From: Streptococcus suis
Lineage (GTDB): Bacteria; Bacillota; Bacilli; Lactobacillales; Streptococcaceae
Direction: 5' to 3'
Assembly (NCBI RefSeq): GCF_016743335.1
Contig: NZ_WCJE01000008.1
Coordinates: 1-64,000, forward strand
Length of the DNA stretch: 64,000 nucleotides
The notes beneath the pieces were generated by a model, which was not told where the DNA came from, did no database searches, and saw nothing but the letters and a program-made list of their open reading frames with translations. Positions 45,872 to 55,322 of this stretch are shown piece by piece. The position numbers and the translations under genes are program-made. Within the stretch, counting starts at the first letter, position 1; each line of letters opens with the position of its first letter.

Positions 45872-47296
45872 ATGAAGGCGTATAATAATTATATTAACGG
45901 TTCTTGGGTTGGTTCAGAAAAATCAATCGCGATTCACTCACCGATTAATCAAGAAAAACTTGGTACAGTACCTGCTATGTCAAAAGAAGAAGTTGATAAG
46001 GCGATGGATGCCGCTAGAAAGGCATTGCCCGCTTGGCGTGCCCTTTCAGCATTTGAACGTGCTCAATATTTGCATAAGGCAGCAAATATTTTGGAAGAGC
46101 GTAAGGATGCAATCGGTGAAATTTTAGCTAAAGAAGTTTCGAAAGGGATCAAGGCTTCCATCGGAGAAGTGGATCGTTCTGCCCACCTCATTCGTTTTGC
46201 TGCAGAAGAAGGTTTGCGTGTTTATGGTTCATCTTTAGAGGGTGGAACCTACGAACCAACTGCTAAGTCAAAGGTTTCCTTGGTTCGTCGTGAACCGGTA
46301 GGTATCGTATTGGCGATTGCGCCTTATAACTATCCTGTCAATTTGTCTGCTTCAAAAATTGCTCCTGCCTTAATCGGTGGCAACGTAGTTATGTTTAAAC
46401 CACCTACACAGGGTTCAATTTCTGGTCTATTGTTGGCGGAAGCTTTTGCAGATGCTGGTATCCCAGCGGGTGTCTTTAATACCATTACTGGTCGCGGTTC
46501 AGAAATTGGTGACTACATCATTGAACATCCAGAAGTAAACTTCATTAACTTTACGGGTTCAACGCCAATTGGTCAAAAAGTCGGTAAATTAGCAGGCATT
46601 CGTCCAATTATGCTTGAATTGGGTGGTAAGGATGCAGCAGTTGTTATGGAAGATGCGGATTTGGACCACACTGCAAAAGAAATTGTAAGTGGTGCCTACA
46701 GCTATTCAGGTCAACGTTGTACGGCTATTAAGCGTGTCCTTGTTATGGATTCTGTAGCTGATGAATTGGCTGCGAAGTTGAAAGCAGAAGTTGAGAAATT
46801 GACTGTCGGTGATCCATTTGAGAACAAGGACATTACGCCAGTTATTGACGAACAATCAGCAGAATTTATTGAAGGTCTGGTTAGAGATGCTCAGGCAAAA
46901 GGTGCAACTGAATTGACACCATACAAACGTGAGAAAAACTTGATTTGGCCAACCCTTCTTGACCATGTTACACCAGATATGGAAATTGCTTGGGAAGAAC
47001 CGTTTGGACCAGTTCTTCCAATTATTCGTGTTTCATCATTGGATGAAATGTTGGAATTGTGTAACCAATCTGAGTATGGTCTTCAATCTTCTATCTTTAC
47101 AAGCAACTATCCATTTGCTTTTGATTTTGCTTCTAAATTAGAAGTTGGTACGGTTCATATCAATGCCAAGACCCAACGTGGTCCAGATAACTTCCCGTTC
47201 TTGGGTGTCAAGGGTTCAGGAGCAGGTGTTCAAGGTATCCGTTATAGTATCGAAGCGATGACGAAAGTGAAGTCAGTGGTATTTGACGTTCAATAA
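45872..47296 (+). CDS. gapN: NADP-dependent non-phosphorylating GAPDH
   Basis: 474 aa, ALDH superfamily. Start ATG 45872 with AAAGGAGGAAAAA; a longer frame from 45812 is rejected. Catalytic Cys283 (SGQRCTA), general base Glu249 (LELGG) and the oxyanion Asn in PYNYP. Oxidises glyceraldehyde-3-phosphate to 3-phosphoglycerate making NADPH, the main NADPH source in streptococci that lack the oxidative pentose-phosphate route. Confidence 0.94.
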   Translation: MKAYNNYINGSWVGSEKSIAIHSPINQEKLGTVPAMSKEEVDKAMDAARKALPAWRALSAFERAQYLHKAANILEERKDAIGEILAKEVSKGIKASIGEVDRSAHLIRFAAEEGLRVYGSSLEGGTYEPTAKSKVSLVRREPVGIVLAIAPYNYPVNLSASKIAPALIGGNVVMFKPPTQGSISGLLLAEAFADAGIPAGVFNTITGRGSEIGDYIIEHPEVNFINFTGSTPIGQKVGKLAGIRPIMLELGGKDAAVVMEDADLDHTAKEIVSGAYSYSGQRCTAIKRVLVMDSVADELAAKLKAEVEKLTVGDPFENKDITPVIDEQSAEFIEGLVRDAQAKGATELTPYKREKNLIWPTLLDHVTPDMEIAWEEPFGPVLPIIRVSSLDEMLELCNQSEYGLQSSIFTSNYPFAFDFASKLEVGTVHINAKTQRGPDNFPFLGVKGSGAGVQGIRYSIEAMTKVKSVVFDVQ

Positions 47297-47302
47297 AATA
47301 AT

Positions 47303-47755
47303 AAGGGAGTGGGACAAAAATTGGTAACCCGCAGGGTTCGATGAGTCGTTAGCCCACCCCCGCACAGTTGAGTAGGGCTGTAAAGAGGCTGGGCAGAAAG
47401 TCCAGCCTCGCTTCTCAGAGTTCGTGTCAACATCTCAGCGCAGTGGTTGATTGGCAGATTTGTTCGTGTTTCACACTCCAAATCTGACCTATACGACTGA
47501 TGCGAACAGAGTTCGCTTCATCTCCAACCTCAAACTGTCTCCCAGACAGTTTGAGCTGTGTGGGGGTGGGAGTGAAACAGTCTGGGAATAGACTGTTTCA
47601 GCTCAACAACTAGAAATAAAGACTTGTTGACGAACTCTTTTTAAACTGGTCGAGTTCTTTCCCACTCCCTAATTAGAGCCCACTCAACCACTGCGTCAAG
47701 TTTAACTATTGAAAAAAACTAAGGAGGCCAGGACTTTTGTCCCAGCCTCTTTTAC
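47303..47755. repeat. Composite nested repeat (outer copy interrupted by an inverted inner copy)
   Basis: Outer left arm GGGAGTGGGACAAAAA...CAGTTGAGTAGGGCT (47305-47379) is complementary to the outer right arm AGAGCCCACTCAACCACTG...TTTGTCCCAGCCTC (47675-47752). Between them, 47385-47670 is a second member of the same family in reverse orientation: read on the minus strand it runs AGGGAGTGGGAAAGAA...CCACTGCG...GAGGCTGGACTTTCTG. It contains perfect hairpins such as CTCAAACTGTCT/AGACAGTTTGAG and GAAACAGTCT/AGACTGTTTC. The right end of another copy lies at bases 1-64. No open frame of note lies within. Confidence 0.75.
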
Positions 47756-47825
47756 TTACGTACTGGCAACCATTCATTCACGAAAAAAAGTTCTAACCTC
47801 AAAATGAGATTAGAACAGGATTTGG

Positions 47826-49313
47826 TTATTTAGCTTGATAAAACTTATTGTGTTGGTAGATAGGGTCAAAGGTAAGATTGATGCCTAATTTACGAAGGAC
47901 ACTCTTGTCTTCATCAGATAGGATAACAGTCGAATGAGCTTCGCTACCATTTAATTGGCCTAATTCTTTCATGGCACGTGCAGCAAGAGGGCTGTCTTGT
48001 GCAGTAATGGCAAGGGCGTTAAGAATCTCACTTGCATCGAGTCGTGTATTGGTCTTATCCAGATAATCTGCCTTCAATTCTTGAATTGGACGGATGTAGT
48101 TTGGTTCGATGAGAAGTGTTTCATCATCGATGTTAGCAATTTGCTTGATAGCATTCAGGAGGACAGTTGCAGTTGGTTTAAGGAGGTCGGATGTCTTACC
48201 TGTTACAATCTCTCCAGTTGGTAACTGAATAGCAAGGGCAGGGCTAGTTGTCAGCTCTGCTTTTTCGCGCGCAGCGATAACAACCTTACGATCTGCTGGT
48301 GTCACGCCGACTTCATTCATGAGGAGTTCAATCTTTTTAACTGCTTGCTCGCTCACCCGCTCTGCTTTGAAATCAACCAAGGTCTGGTAGTAGCGGCGGA
48401 TGATTTCTTGCTTGGAAGCCTCAATAGCAGCTTCTTCATCAACGATGGAGTAGCCCACCATGTTAACGCCCATATCTGTCGGTGAGGCGTAAGGTGATTT
48501 GTTCAAAATACGTTCAAAGGTACGGTTGAGGACAGGGAAGACCTCGATGTCACGGTTGTAGTTGACCGCAGTTTTGCCGTAAGTTTGCAGGTGGAAGGGG
48601 TCGATCATGTTGAGGTCGTCTAGGTCGGCAGTTGCTGCTTCATAGGCCAAGTTAACGGGATGGTGGAGTGGTAAGTTCCAAACTGGGAAGGTTTCAAACT
48701 TGGCATAGCCTGATGTTACGCCATGCAGTTGGTCGTGGTAAAGTTGGGAGATACAGGTCGCCAATTTACCTGAACCAGGTCCAGGTGCGGTGACAACTAC
48801 GAGATTGCGACTAGTTTCAATGTAGTCATTTTTGCCCATACCTTCTGGTGAGATGATGTGGTCAATATCAGAAGGATAGCCCTTGATTGGGTAGTGGAGA
48901 TAGGACTTGATACCGTGTTTTTCCAACTGTTTGCGGAAGGCGTCTGCGGCTGGTTGATTGCGGTACTGGGTAATGACCACAGAACCAACATAAATATCAA
49001 TATCATTAAATGTATCAATCAAGCGGAAGACTTCTTGGTCGTAAGAAATGCCTAGGTCGCCGCGTGCCTTAGAATGCTCGATATTGCTGGCATTGATGGT
49101 GATGACAATTTCTACTTGGTCTTTTAATTCTTGGAGGAGTTTGATTTTATTATCTGGTTCATAGCCAGGTAAAACACGGGCTGCGTGGAAATCTTCCAGC
49201 ATTTTTCCGCCAAATTCCATATAGAGCTTGCCTTCAAACTGAGCAATTCGTTCTAAAATATGGTCACGTTGCAAATTCAAATATTTAGTTGAATCAAATG
49301 CGATTTTTTTCAT
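47826..49313 (-). CDS. DUF1846 family protein
   Basis: 495 aa from ATG 49313, with GGAGGACA upstream. DUF1846 is widespread in Firmicutes; it has an NTPase-like segment with a glycine-rich loop ([14 protein letters not shown], near residue 180) and a C-terminal region with [15 protein letters not shown]. The biochemical role is unknown. Its 5' leader contains a full intrinsic terminator (see separate entry), suggesting attenuation. Confidence 0.85.
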   Translation of the reverse strand: MKKIAFDSTKYLNLQRDHILERIAQFEGKLYMEFGGKMLEDFHAARVLPGYEPDNKIKLLQELKDQVEIVITINASNIEHSKARGDLGISYDQEVFRLIDTFNDIDIYVGSVVITQYRNQPAADAFRKQLEKHGIKSYLHYPIKGYPSDIDHIISPEGMGKNDYIETSRNLVVVTAPGPGSGKLATCISQLYHDQLHGVTSGYAKFETFPVWNLPLHHPVNLAYEAATADLDDLNMIDPFHLQTYGKTAVNYNRDIEVFPVLNRTFERILNKSPYASPTDMGVNMVGYSIVDEEAAIEASKQEIIRRYYQTLVDFKAERVSEQAVKKIELLMNEVGVTPADRKVVIAAREKAELTTSPALAIQLPTGEIVTGKTSDLLKPTATVLLNAIKQIANIDDETLLIEPNYIRPIQELKADYLDKTNTRLDASEILNALAITAQDSPLAARAMKELGQLNGSEAHSTVILSDEDKSVLRKLGINLTFDPIYQHNKFYQAK

Positions 49314-49359
49314 AAATATGTCCTCCAAATGTGTATTATTCTCTGGGAAAACAAAAAAT

Positions 49360-49446
49360 AGCTCCCTAAAACTAGGGAGCCTTTTCTCCGACCTCTCAAA
49401 AGAGGTGCCCGAACAATACTATAACAAACTGTGCTAATCTTGTCAA
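49360..49446 (-). promoter_or_regulatory. Promoter and attenuator-like leader of the DUF1846 gene
   Basis: Minus-strand promoter: -35 TTGACA (complement of 49441-49446), exactly 17 bp, -10 TATAGT (complement of 49418-49423). About 30 bases after the expected start lies CCTCTTTTGAGAGG, then terminator GGCTCCCT...AGGGAGC with TATTTTTTG (49355-49382). GGAG-AAAAGG-CTCC could pair instead and break the terminator. The full leader is about 100 bases. No known riboswitch was recognised. Confidence 0.65.
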
Positions 49447-49469
49447 GAAAAAGTCAGATAGAAGAAAAA

Positions 49470-49562
49470 TTAAACAAGTGTTTAAAAAATATTTAATTTT
49501 TATAAAATTAAGTATTGACTTTATCAAAATAAAGTGTAAAATTATATTAAACAAATATTTAA
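49470..49562 (+). promoter_or_regulatory. Promoter of the MFS pair flanked by two operators
   Basis: TTAAACAAGTGTTTAA (49470-49485) and TTAAACAAATATTTAA (49547-49562) are near-identical 16-bp palindromes 77 bp apart. A promoter lies between them: TTGACT (49515-49520), 16 bp, TAAAAT (49537-49542). The second overlaps the start region. Likely sites for the ArsR-type regulator encoded at 52164. Confidence 0.7.
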
Positions 49563-49583
49563 TTTTATTAAAAGGAGTTTCTT

Positions 49584-50852
49584 ATGAAAAAATTAGTCAA
49601 CAATAAATTGTTCCTGTCCAGCTTTGTAGCAGACTTGATTTCTAACTTTGGAGATACGCTTTACTATCTGGCCCTGATGAACTATGTATTGCTTCTACCA
49701 GATACCAAATTTGCTCTGGCCATGATTACCGCATCTGAAACCTTGCCGATTTTGGCTGGTCTCTTTATCGGGATTTGGGCAGACAAGACCAAAAACAAAT
49801 TGGATACCATCCTAGCGACCCTACTGGTTCGTGTTGGTTTGTATACCTTGGTTGGCTTCTTGATGGGATTTTCCCCAGCCCTGTGGATTGTAGCAGTCGT
49901 ATGTGTCATCAATTTCCTGTCTGACCTTGCTGGTCAATACGAAAACGGTCTCTATATGCCAGTCAGCTTGCGGGTTGTGGCTGCTGAAGACCGTGAAACA
50001 GCTATGGCTTTTAAAATGACTGTTAAAAATCTCTTGCAGATCGCCTTTCAAGCCAGTGGTGCCATCCTGATCGGATTTATGTCTTATCAAAACCTAGCCT
50101 TCTTCAACGCTGGGACCTTCTTGGTCAGCCTTGCGATTATGGCAGGTTTGCGTCCAGCTTTTGCCAAGTTGTTGAAAGAGAATCCTATCCAAGAAGCTGA
50201 GCAAACAGAAACAGAAGCAGGCATTATCAAGGGGATTGGTCAGAGTATCAAAGATTCCTACCAAGCCGTGCAGAATATTCCTGTTCTTAAAGCGTCAATC
50301 ATTACCATTGCAAGCTTGAATGCGATTTTTACTGCCCTCTCACCATTAGCAATTCTTAATATGAAGGAGTTTTCAGACTTTGTGATTGTCAATGCGGGGA
50401 CAACGGTGGCTCTGATTTCCATTCTCTTCTCAGTTGGTAGTATCTTGGGGTCAAGTATCGGTATGGCTTTGTTCAAAAATGTTAGCTTGGTCAACCTCCT
50501 CAAGTTCTCTACTCTTATGCCTGTTTTACTTTTCTCAGGTTTCTTTCTTCACAACATCTATGTAGTATTGGCAGTGATCTTCGTAACGGCAGTGACACTG
50601 GGAATTTTCAACCCGAAAATGAGTGCTCTGGTTATGAATGAACTGCCAGAGGATAAATTGGCAACTGTCGGTGGTGGGATTGATGCTTTCTGCCAGATTG
50701 GTATGGTAGCTGGTCAAGCCTTGGTTGCTCTTATGGTGACGGTGCTTTCTGCGACAAGTATTTCTCTCATCTTCCTCTTGCTTTCTGTGGGACTCTTGGG
50801 TTATAGCATTTTTACAGGAAAAAATACTGAAAAGATTGTAGCTAGTGCATAG
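49584..50852 (+). CDS. MFS transporter, copy 1
   Basis: 422 aa with about 12 hydrophobic segments. The loop GIWADKTKNKLDT after helix 2 is the MFS motif A region. Members of this MFS_3-like group export drugs, peptides or metal-related compounds; substrate unknown. AAAGGAG upstream. Closely similar to the next gene over its whole length, so a tandem duplication; the two could form a heterodimer. Confidence 0.85.
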   Translation: MKKLVNNKLFLSSFVADLISNFGDTLYYLALMNYVLLLPDTKFALAMITASETLPILAGLFIGIWADKTKNKLDTILATLLVRVGLYTLVGFLMGFSPALWIVAVVCVINFLSDLAGQYENGLYMPVSLRVVAAEDRETAMAFKMTVKNLLQIAFQASGAILIGFMSYQNLAFFNAGTFLVSLAIMAGLRPAFAKLLKENPIQEAEQTETEAGIIKGIGQSIKDSYQAVQNIPVLKASIITIASLNAIFTALSPLAILNMKEFSDFVIVNAGTTVALISILFSVGSILGSSIGMALFKNVSLVNLLKFSTLMPVLLFSGFFLHNIYVVLAVIFVTAVTLGIFNPKMSALVMNELPEDKLATVGGGIDAFCQIGMVAGQALVALMVTVLSATSISLIFLLLSVGLLGYSIFTGKNTEKIVASA

Positions 50853-50886
50853 ATAGAAAAATTTGACTACTAGAAGGAAAATTACT

Positions 50887-52158
50887 TTGAAAAAGATACT
50901 CAACAATAAATTGTTCTTATCAAGCTACCTAGCAGATGTGATTTCCAACTTTGGCGATACGCTTTACTATCTGGCTTTGATGAACTATGTCTTGTTTTTA
51001 CCAGATACCAAGTTTGCCTTGGCCATGATTACGGTTTCTGAAACTCTGCCAATCTTGTCGGGACTTTTTATGGGAATCTGGGCTGATCGGACAAAAAATA
51101 AATTGGATACGATTTTGGCTACTCTGGTGATTCGTTTTGTTCTTTATGCCCTCGTTGGCTTACTGATGGGATTTACACCAGCCCTGTGGATTGTAGCGGT
51201 AGTTTGTGTGGTCAATTTCCTATCTGACTTGGCTGGTCAGTATGAAAACGGGCTTTATATGCCACTTAGCCTGCGGGTCTTGGAGGCAGAAGACCGTGAA
51301 ACAGCCATGGCTTTTAAGAATACCGTGGGCGGCATCTTGATGATTGTCTTTCGATCCAGCGGTGCCATTCTCATCGGTTTCATGTCTTACCAGAATCTTG
51401 CCTTTTTCAATGCTGGGACCTTCTTGGTCAGCCTTGCGATTATGGTAGGTCTGCGTCCAGCTTTTGCCAAGTTGTTGAAAGAAAATCCTATCCAAGAGGT
51501 TGAACAAACTGAAACAGAAGCAGGACTTGTCAAGGGAATTGGTCAGAGCCTTAAAGAATCTTATCAAGCCATTCAAAACATCCCTGTACTAAAAGCTTCT
51601 ATTCTGACCATTTCGGGTATCAATACGGTTGTTAGTGCCGTATCTCCCATGGTTATCCTGTCTATGAAGGAATTTTCAGACTTCGTGATTGTCAATTCTG
51701 GTATAACTCTTGCCTTGGTATTCAATCTATTTTCTGTTGGTTACATCCTTGGCTCTAGTCTAGGTATGGCTTTCTTCAAACATATCAGCTTGTCTAACCT
51801 GCTCAAGTGTTGTACAGTTTTGTCGGTCATCCTGTTTGTTGGCTTCTACCTTCATAATATTTATATTGTGATGGCGACTATCTTAGTCACTACCATGACG
51901 ACTGGCATTATCAATCCAAAATTGTATGCCCTGATAATGAATGAACTACCCGAAGATAAATTGGCGACTATCAATGCAGGAATGGGGACTATATTTAATA
52001 TTGGGATGCTTGCAGGCCAAGCCTTGGTCGCCCTTATGATAACAATCTTATCTGTTACAAGTATTTCCCTCATCTTCCTCTTGCTTTCTGTGGGACTAGT
52101 AAGCTATACTATTCTTGTGGGGCGTAGGCCTAAAAATGAAGTAGTTGTTAAAGCTTAG
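50887..52158 (+). CDS. MFS transporter, copy 2 (TTG start)
   Basis: About 423 aa. Alignment with copy 1 puts the start at TTG 50887 (LKKILNNKLFL against MKKLVNNKLFL), with GAAGGAAAA upstream; another TTG at 50863 is in frame but has no ribosome site. Twelve hydrophobic segments and the same motif A loop. Differences from copy 1 are concentrated in helices 7-11, which could change the substrate. Confidence 0.82.
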   Translation: MKKILNNKLFLSSYLADVISNFGDTLYYLALMNYVLFLPDTKFALAMITVSETLPILSGLFMGIWADRTKNKLDTILATLVIRFVLYALVGLLMGFTPALWIVAVVCVVNFLSDLAGQYENGLYMPLSLRVLEAEDRETAMAFKNTVGGILMIVFRSSGAILIGFMSYQNLAFFNAGTFLVSLAIMVGLRPAFAKLLKENPIQEVEQTETEAGLVKGIGQSLKESYQAIQNIPVLKASILTISGINTVVSAVSPMVILSMKEFSDFVIVNSGITLALVFNLFSVGYILGSSLGMAFFKHISLSNLLKCCTVLSVILFVGFYLHNIYIVMATILVTTMTTGIINPKLYALIMNELPEDKLATINAGMGTIFNIGMLAGQALVALMITILSVTSISLIFLLLSVGLVSYTILVGRRPKNEVVVKA

Positions 52159-52163
52159 AAAGT

Positions 52164-53210
52164 ATGCGTATGAAATTAGATTACCGAGATTATAGAAGCG
52201 AAATTGTCGAAAAATTTTTTATTCCTTTAATTGTTACGGAACGTGAGGAACCGATTGAGGCGGATTTTTCACAGAAAGAAAAAGACATTCTCAAAGATGC
52301 CTTGGACATTCGTGATGAGATGGAAGAAAAGTTGGCAGATTTTCGTCAGGAAGTCAATCAAGTCTTTGTCTGGGGACATATCTTTACAATCCTGCACACC
52401 TTGTATTTCTACCTCTTGGATCAAGGACAGGATCCTAAGACAGTCGAGGAAGCTTGTCAATTGATTTTAAAGCTGTCTCAAGAAGAAGTAGAAGATGCCA
52501 TGCGAACCATGTTGGCGTCTGAAAATGACGGACATCGTGAGAAGACCCTTAGCCTCATGGAACTTTTGGAAAAAACGGATAAAAAGCCGACAGATAAGTG
52601 GTACTGGTCACTGGCTATTCGCAATCCCCTGGAAACAGTTCAGCGGTCTGTCCATCTCTTGGATAAGATGCTGCCAATCTATCAGCCCTATTTTGAGCAG
52701 GCAAGGACAGAGAGGGAAACCTTTGCTCGTGAATTTGACATTGAAAAACTCTATCAAGAGTCCAAGCGGTTATCCATGACTAGCTTGGATGCTTTGAGTG
52801 TTGAAAATGCTCAATTCTTCGTTCTCAGTCCGTGGAATTATTGGTTTGCTTATTATGGCAATGAACAATTTGACTATATGAAAGTCGCTCTTTTAGCGTC
52901 CTGTCGAATTGATCAGATTATGCTGTCAAATGACGAGCTGGATCTGGATGATTTGACAACGGCTCTTAAAGTCATCAGCGATAGCACGCGCTATCAGGTC
53001 TTGGTGGAACTGACCAAGCCTCATGCCAAGAGCAAGGACATCGCAGAGCGACTCAATATCACAGGAGCAGCTGTATCCTTCCACACCCAAAAGCTGATTA
53101 ACGGCGACCTGCTTCTCTTTAATGCTAAAGACAAGAATGTCAAATACAGTGTCAATCGGGATTTACTCCAACAGGTGATTGATAAGTTGAAAGAAGATTT
53201 TGATTTGTAA
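52164..53210 (+). CDS. ArsR-type winged-helix regulator with long N-terminal domain
   Basis: 348 aa. The last 90 residues are an ArsR-like winged helix: LKVISDSTRYQVLVEL, AERLNITGAAVSFHTQKL. The N-terminal 250 residues are helical, without a recognised domain, much longer than simple ArsR proteins. It lies 5 bases after copy 2, in the same operon, and probably controls the promoter with the two TTAAACAA palindromes. An ATG at 52170 is an alternative start. Confidence 0.8.
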   Translation: MRMKLDYRDYRSEIVEKFFIPLIVTEREEPIEADFSQKEKDILKDALDIRDEMEEKLADFRQEVNQVFVWGHIFTILHTLYFYLLDQGQDPKTVEEACQLILKLSQEEVEDAMRTMLASENDGHREKTLSLMELLEKTDKKPTDKWYWSLAIRNPLETVQRSVHLLDKMLPIYQPYFEQARTERETFAREFDIEKLYQESKRLSMTSLDALSVENAQFFVLSPWNYWFAYYGNEQFDYMKVALLASCRIDQIMLSNDELDLDDLTTALKVISDSTRYQVLVELTKPHAKSKDIAERLNITGAAVSFHTQKLINGDLLLFNAKDKNVKYSVNRDLLQQVIDKLKEDFDL

Positions 53211-53214
53211 AAAA

Positions 53215-53246
53215 GCCTTGTAAGTTAAGTCTTACAAGGTTCTTTT
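53215..53246 (+). terminator. Rho-independent terminator
   Basis: CCTTGTAAG pairs perfectly with CTTACAAGG, followed by TTCTTTT. Confidence 0.9.
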
Positions 53247-53252
53247 GTGCTT

Positions 53253-53465
53253 ATACTCTTCGAAAATCAAAATCAGACGTTGTTGACTTGATTTGATGAG
53301 TGAAAAGGTCCAGTGGATCTTTTCAGCCTGTTCCCTTGAAATATAATAAGGAACAGTGTTCTATCCGCATCTTACGGTCACGAACCAAGTTCGTCTAATT
53401 TCCGACCTCCAACAGTCTATTCCCAGACTGTTGGAGCTAGTCTGTTTTTGATTTTCTTTGAGTAT
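53253..53465. repeat. MITE-like element with 26-bp terminal inverted repeats
   Basis: Left end ATACTCTTCGAAAATC (53253 onward) and right end GATTTTCTTTGAGTAT (to 53465) are inverted repeats over 26 bases with about five mismatches. It is 213 bp, with no coding capacity, and contains the perfect hairpin CTCCAACAGTCT/AGACTGTTGGAG (53407-53436). The right end covers the last codons of the acyltransferase gene. Confidence 0.75.
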
Positions 53466-54444
53466 TAATGATTAACCAGCTGAGCAGTTGGCAAGTGATG
53501 ATGGTGATAAAGAAAACCAGCCAACCTTGCTGTATTTTGGTCAGGGAACTAGTTTCTAGGAAGAAAAAGCTGATTTCCACTGGGATAACATGGATAAAAT
53601 AATAATAGCTGGCGTATCCTTTGAGAAATTGGAATTTTTTCTGGCGGAAGAGATCTGTGGTTAGGGTCCAGGCGACTAGATAGGCTGTGAATGGAATCAG
53701 GCTAAATAGAAAGTTCTTGTCGTAGCCCTGTTTGAGATAGATGACAGTGGCTTCAAAAGCTAAAAGGGCTGAGCAGACAAGTAGTTTGTTTTTTTGTCGG
53801 TATTGGAAAATGGGGTGATTGAGTTTGTCGGCTAGATAAAAGCCTGTCAGGACAAAAATCGGTGCGTAGAAGAGGCCGTTGCGGCTGGTGAAAAAGAAGG
53901 TTTTGTAGCTGTCAAATGCGGTCAGGAAAATCGATTCTGCCAGGTAGGAGGAGTAGGTTTCGACTGAGCCTAGGAGATAGAGAAGGCAGGCTAGACAAGC
54001 TGTGATGCGCCAGCCCCATTTCTCCAAGGAAAAATGGACGAGGACAAGTCCTAGCAAGAAGGCGGGCATGTACCAGAGTTGGTAGCTGGTGCCGGTGTAG
54101 GTCAGGCCGACTAGGAGTGCGAGGGGATAGTAGGGGAAGGGGATTTCTTGGAGTGTTAGGTAGATGAGGTAGAAGGGCAGGTAGAGGGCGGACCAGGTCA
54201 AGTATTGTTTGCTGTAGCGGATGAGGTATTGTTTGGAGAGACTAGAGTAGTTATGTCGGAGGAAGAAGCTGGCGGTGACCATGAAGTAGGGGACGACCAT
54301 GCGGCTAAAGATTGATTTTTGGATGAAGTGGAGCTGGTCTGCTTCAAATAACCTGCGGCAATGGAGGGCGATAACGAGAATGGCTCCGATGAACTGGATG
54401 AGGGAGAGTAGTGATGTATTGAGTGGTTTTGTCTTATTTTGCAT
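53437..54444 (-). CDS. Acyltransferase-3 family membrane protein
   Basis: About 335 aa from ATG 54444; a TTG-initiated extension to 54546 has no ribosome site. About ten hydrophobic segments, with the family's catalytic His in IALHCRRLF of the first helix region. The family includes OatA-type and WchA-type O-acetyltransferases acting on wall or capsule polymers. The last eight residues (TQRKSKTD) and the stop are encoded by the terminal repeat of a MITE-like element, so the original C-terminus was probably different. Confidence 0.75.
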   Translation of the reverse strand: MQNKTKPLNTSLLSLIQFIGAILVIALHCRRLFEADQLHFIQKSIFSRMVVPYFMVTASFFLRHNYSSLSKQYLIRYSKQYLTWSALYLPFYLIYLTLQEIPFPYYPLALLVGLTYTGTSYQLWYMPAFLLGLVLVHFSLEKWGWRITACLACLLYLLGSVETYSSYLAESIFLTAFDSYKTFFFTSRNGLFYAPIFVLTGFYLADKLNHPIFQYRQKNKLLVCSALLAFEATVIYLKQGYDKNFLFSLIPFTAYLVAWTLTTDLFRQKKFQFLKGYASYYYFIHVIPVEISFFFLETSSLTKIQQGWLVFFITIITCQLLSWLIINTQRKSKTD

Positions 54445-54566
54445 GCTAACGTTTTTCTTTTTTTCTTCTATTTTATCGAAATCTGATGAATATGTAAATG
54501 TTTGCAAAAAGATGTGGAGAGGTGCTGGCTGAAACTTAGTTGACAAGAGAAGTCCAGTGGAAAATA

Positions 54567-54575
54567 TGGTATAAT
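54567..54575 (+). promoter_or_regulatory. Extended -10 promoter of rnc-smc-ftsY
   Basis: TGGTATAAT (54567-54575). The TTGACA at 54540 is 24 bp away, too far for a normal -35. Confidence 0.6.
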
Positions 54576-54633
54576 GTTAGGACGGAGTAAATGTAAACCA
54601 TCTATTTCGTTTAAGTTAGAAAGGAGCATATAG

Positions 54634-55320
54634 ATGAAAGATTTACGTGCAAAATTATTGGCTGATTTTGGGATTGATTTTTCGGATTTGAATTTATTAG
54701 AAACGGCTTTTACCCATACTTCTTATGCCAATGAGCATCGCCTTCTAAAAATTTCACATAATGAACGCTTGGAATTTTTAGGAGACGCTGTTCTCCAATT
54801 GATGATTTCCAAGTACCTCTATAAAAAATATCCTGATAGACCGGAAGGTGAGATGTCCAAGTTGCGTTCGACCTTTGTACGTGAGGAGTCTTTGGCTGGT
54901 TTTTCACGTGCTTGTGGTTTTGATCGGTTTCTTCGTCTTGGTAAGGGGGAAGAGAAGTCTGGAGGGCGAAATCGCGATACTATTTTAGGAGATGCTTTCG
55001 AGGCGTTCTTAGGAGCTCTGCTATTGGACAAGGGGGAAAAGACCGTGGAGGAATTTATCCATAAGGTCATGATTCCTCGTTTAGAAAAAGGGAATTTTGA
55101 GCGCGTGACCGACTATAAGACTGCTTTGCAGGAAATTTTGCAGGTCAATGGTGAGATTGCTATTTCGTATCAAGTAATAGCTGAGTCTGGACCTGCCCAT
55201 GATAAGACCTTTGAAGTGGAGGTATCTGCTGATCAGCGTGTGATTGGTCGTGGTCGTGGTCGCTCTAAGAAATTAGCTGAACAAGCCGCCGCCAAAAATG
55301 CTGTGGAGGCTAGAGGATAG
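54634..55320 (+). CDS. rnc: Ribonuclease III
   Basis: 228 aa. Signature [12 protein letters not shown] with catalytic Glu/Asp, the second acidic site [10 protein letters not shown], and a C-terminal double-stranded RNA binding domain (from about residue 155, TALQEILQ...AAKNAVEA). Processes rRNA precursors and structured RNA. GAAAGGAG upstream; smc follows two bases after the stop. Confidence 0.96.
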   Translation: MKDLRAKLLADFGIDFSDLNLLETAFTHTSYANEHRLLKISHNERLEFLGDAVLQLMISKYLYKKYPDRPEGEMSKLRSTFVREESLAGFSRACGFDRFLRLGKGEEKSGGRNRDTILGDAFEAFLGALLLDKGEKTVEEFIHKVMIPRLEKGNFERVTDYKTALQEILQVNGEIAISYQVIAESGPAHDKTFEVEVSADQRVIGRGRGRSKKLAEQAAAKNAVEARG

Positions 55321-55322
55321 GT

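Noticed and set aside
54444-54546. N-terminal extension of the acyltransferase
   Set aside because: It would start at TTG without a ribosome site and overlap the rnc promoter region; the family start fits ATG 54444.
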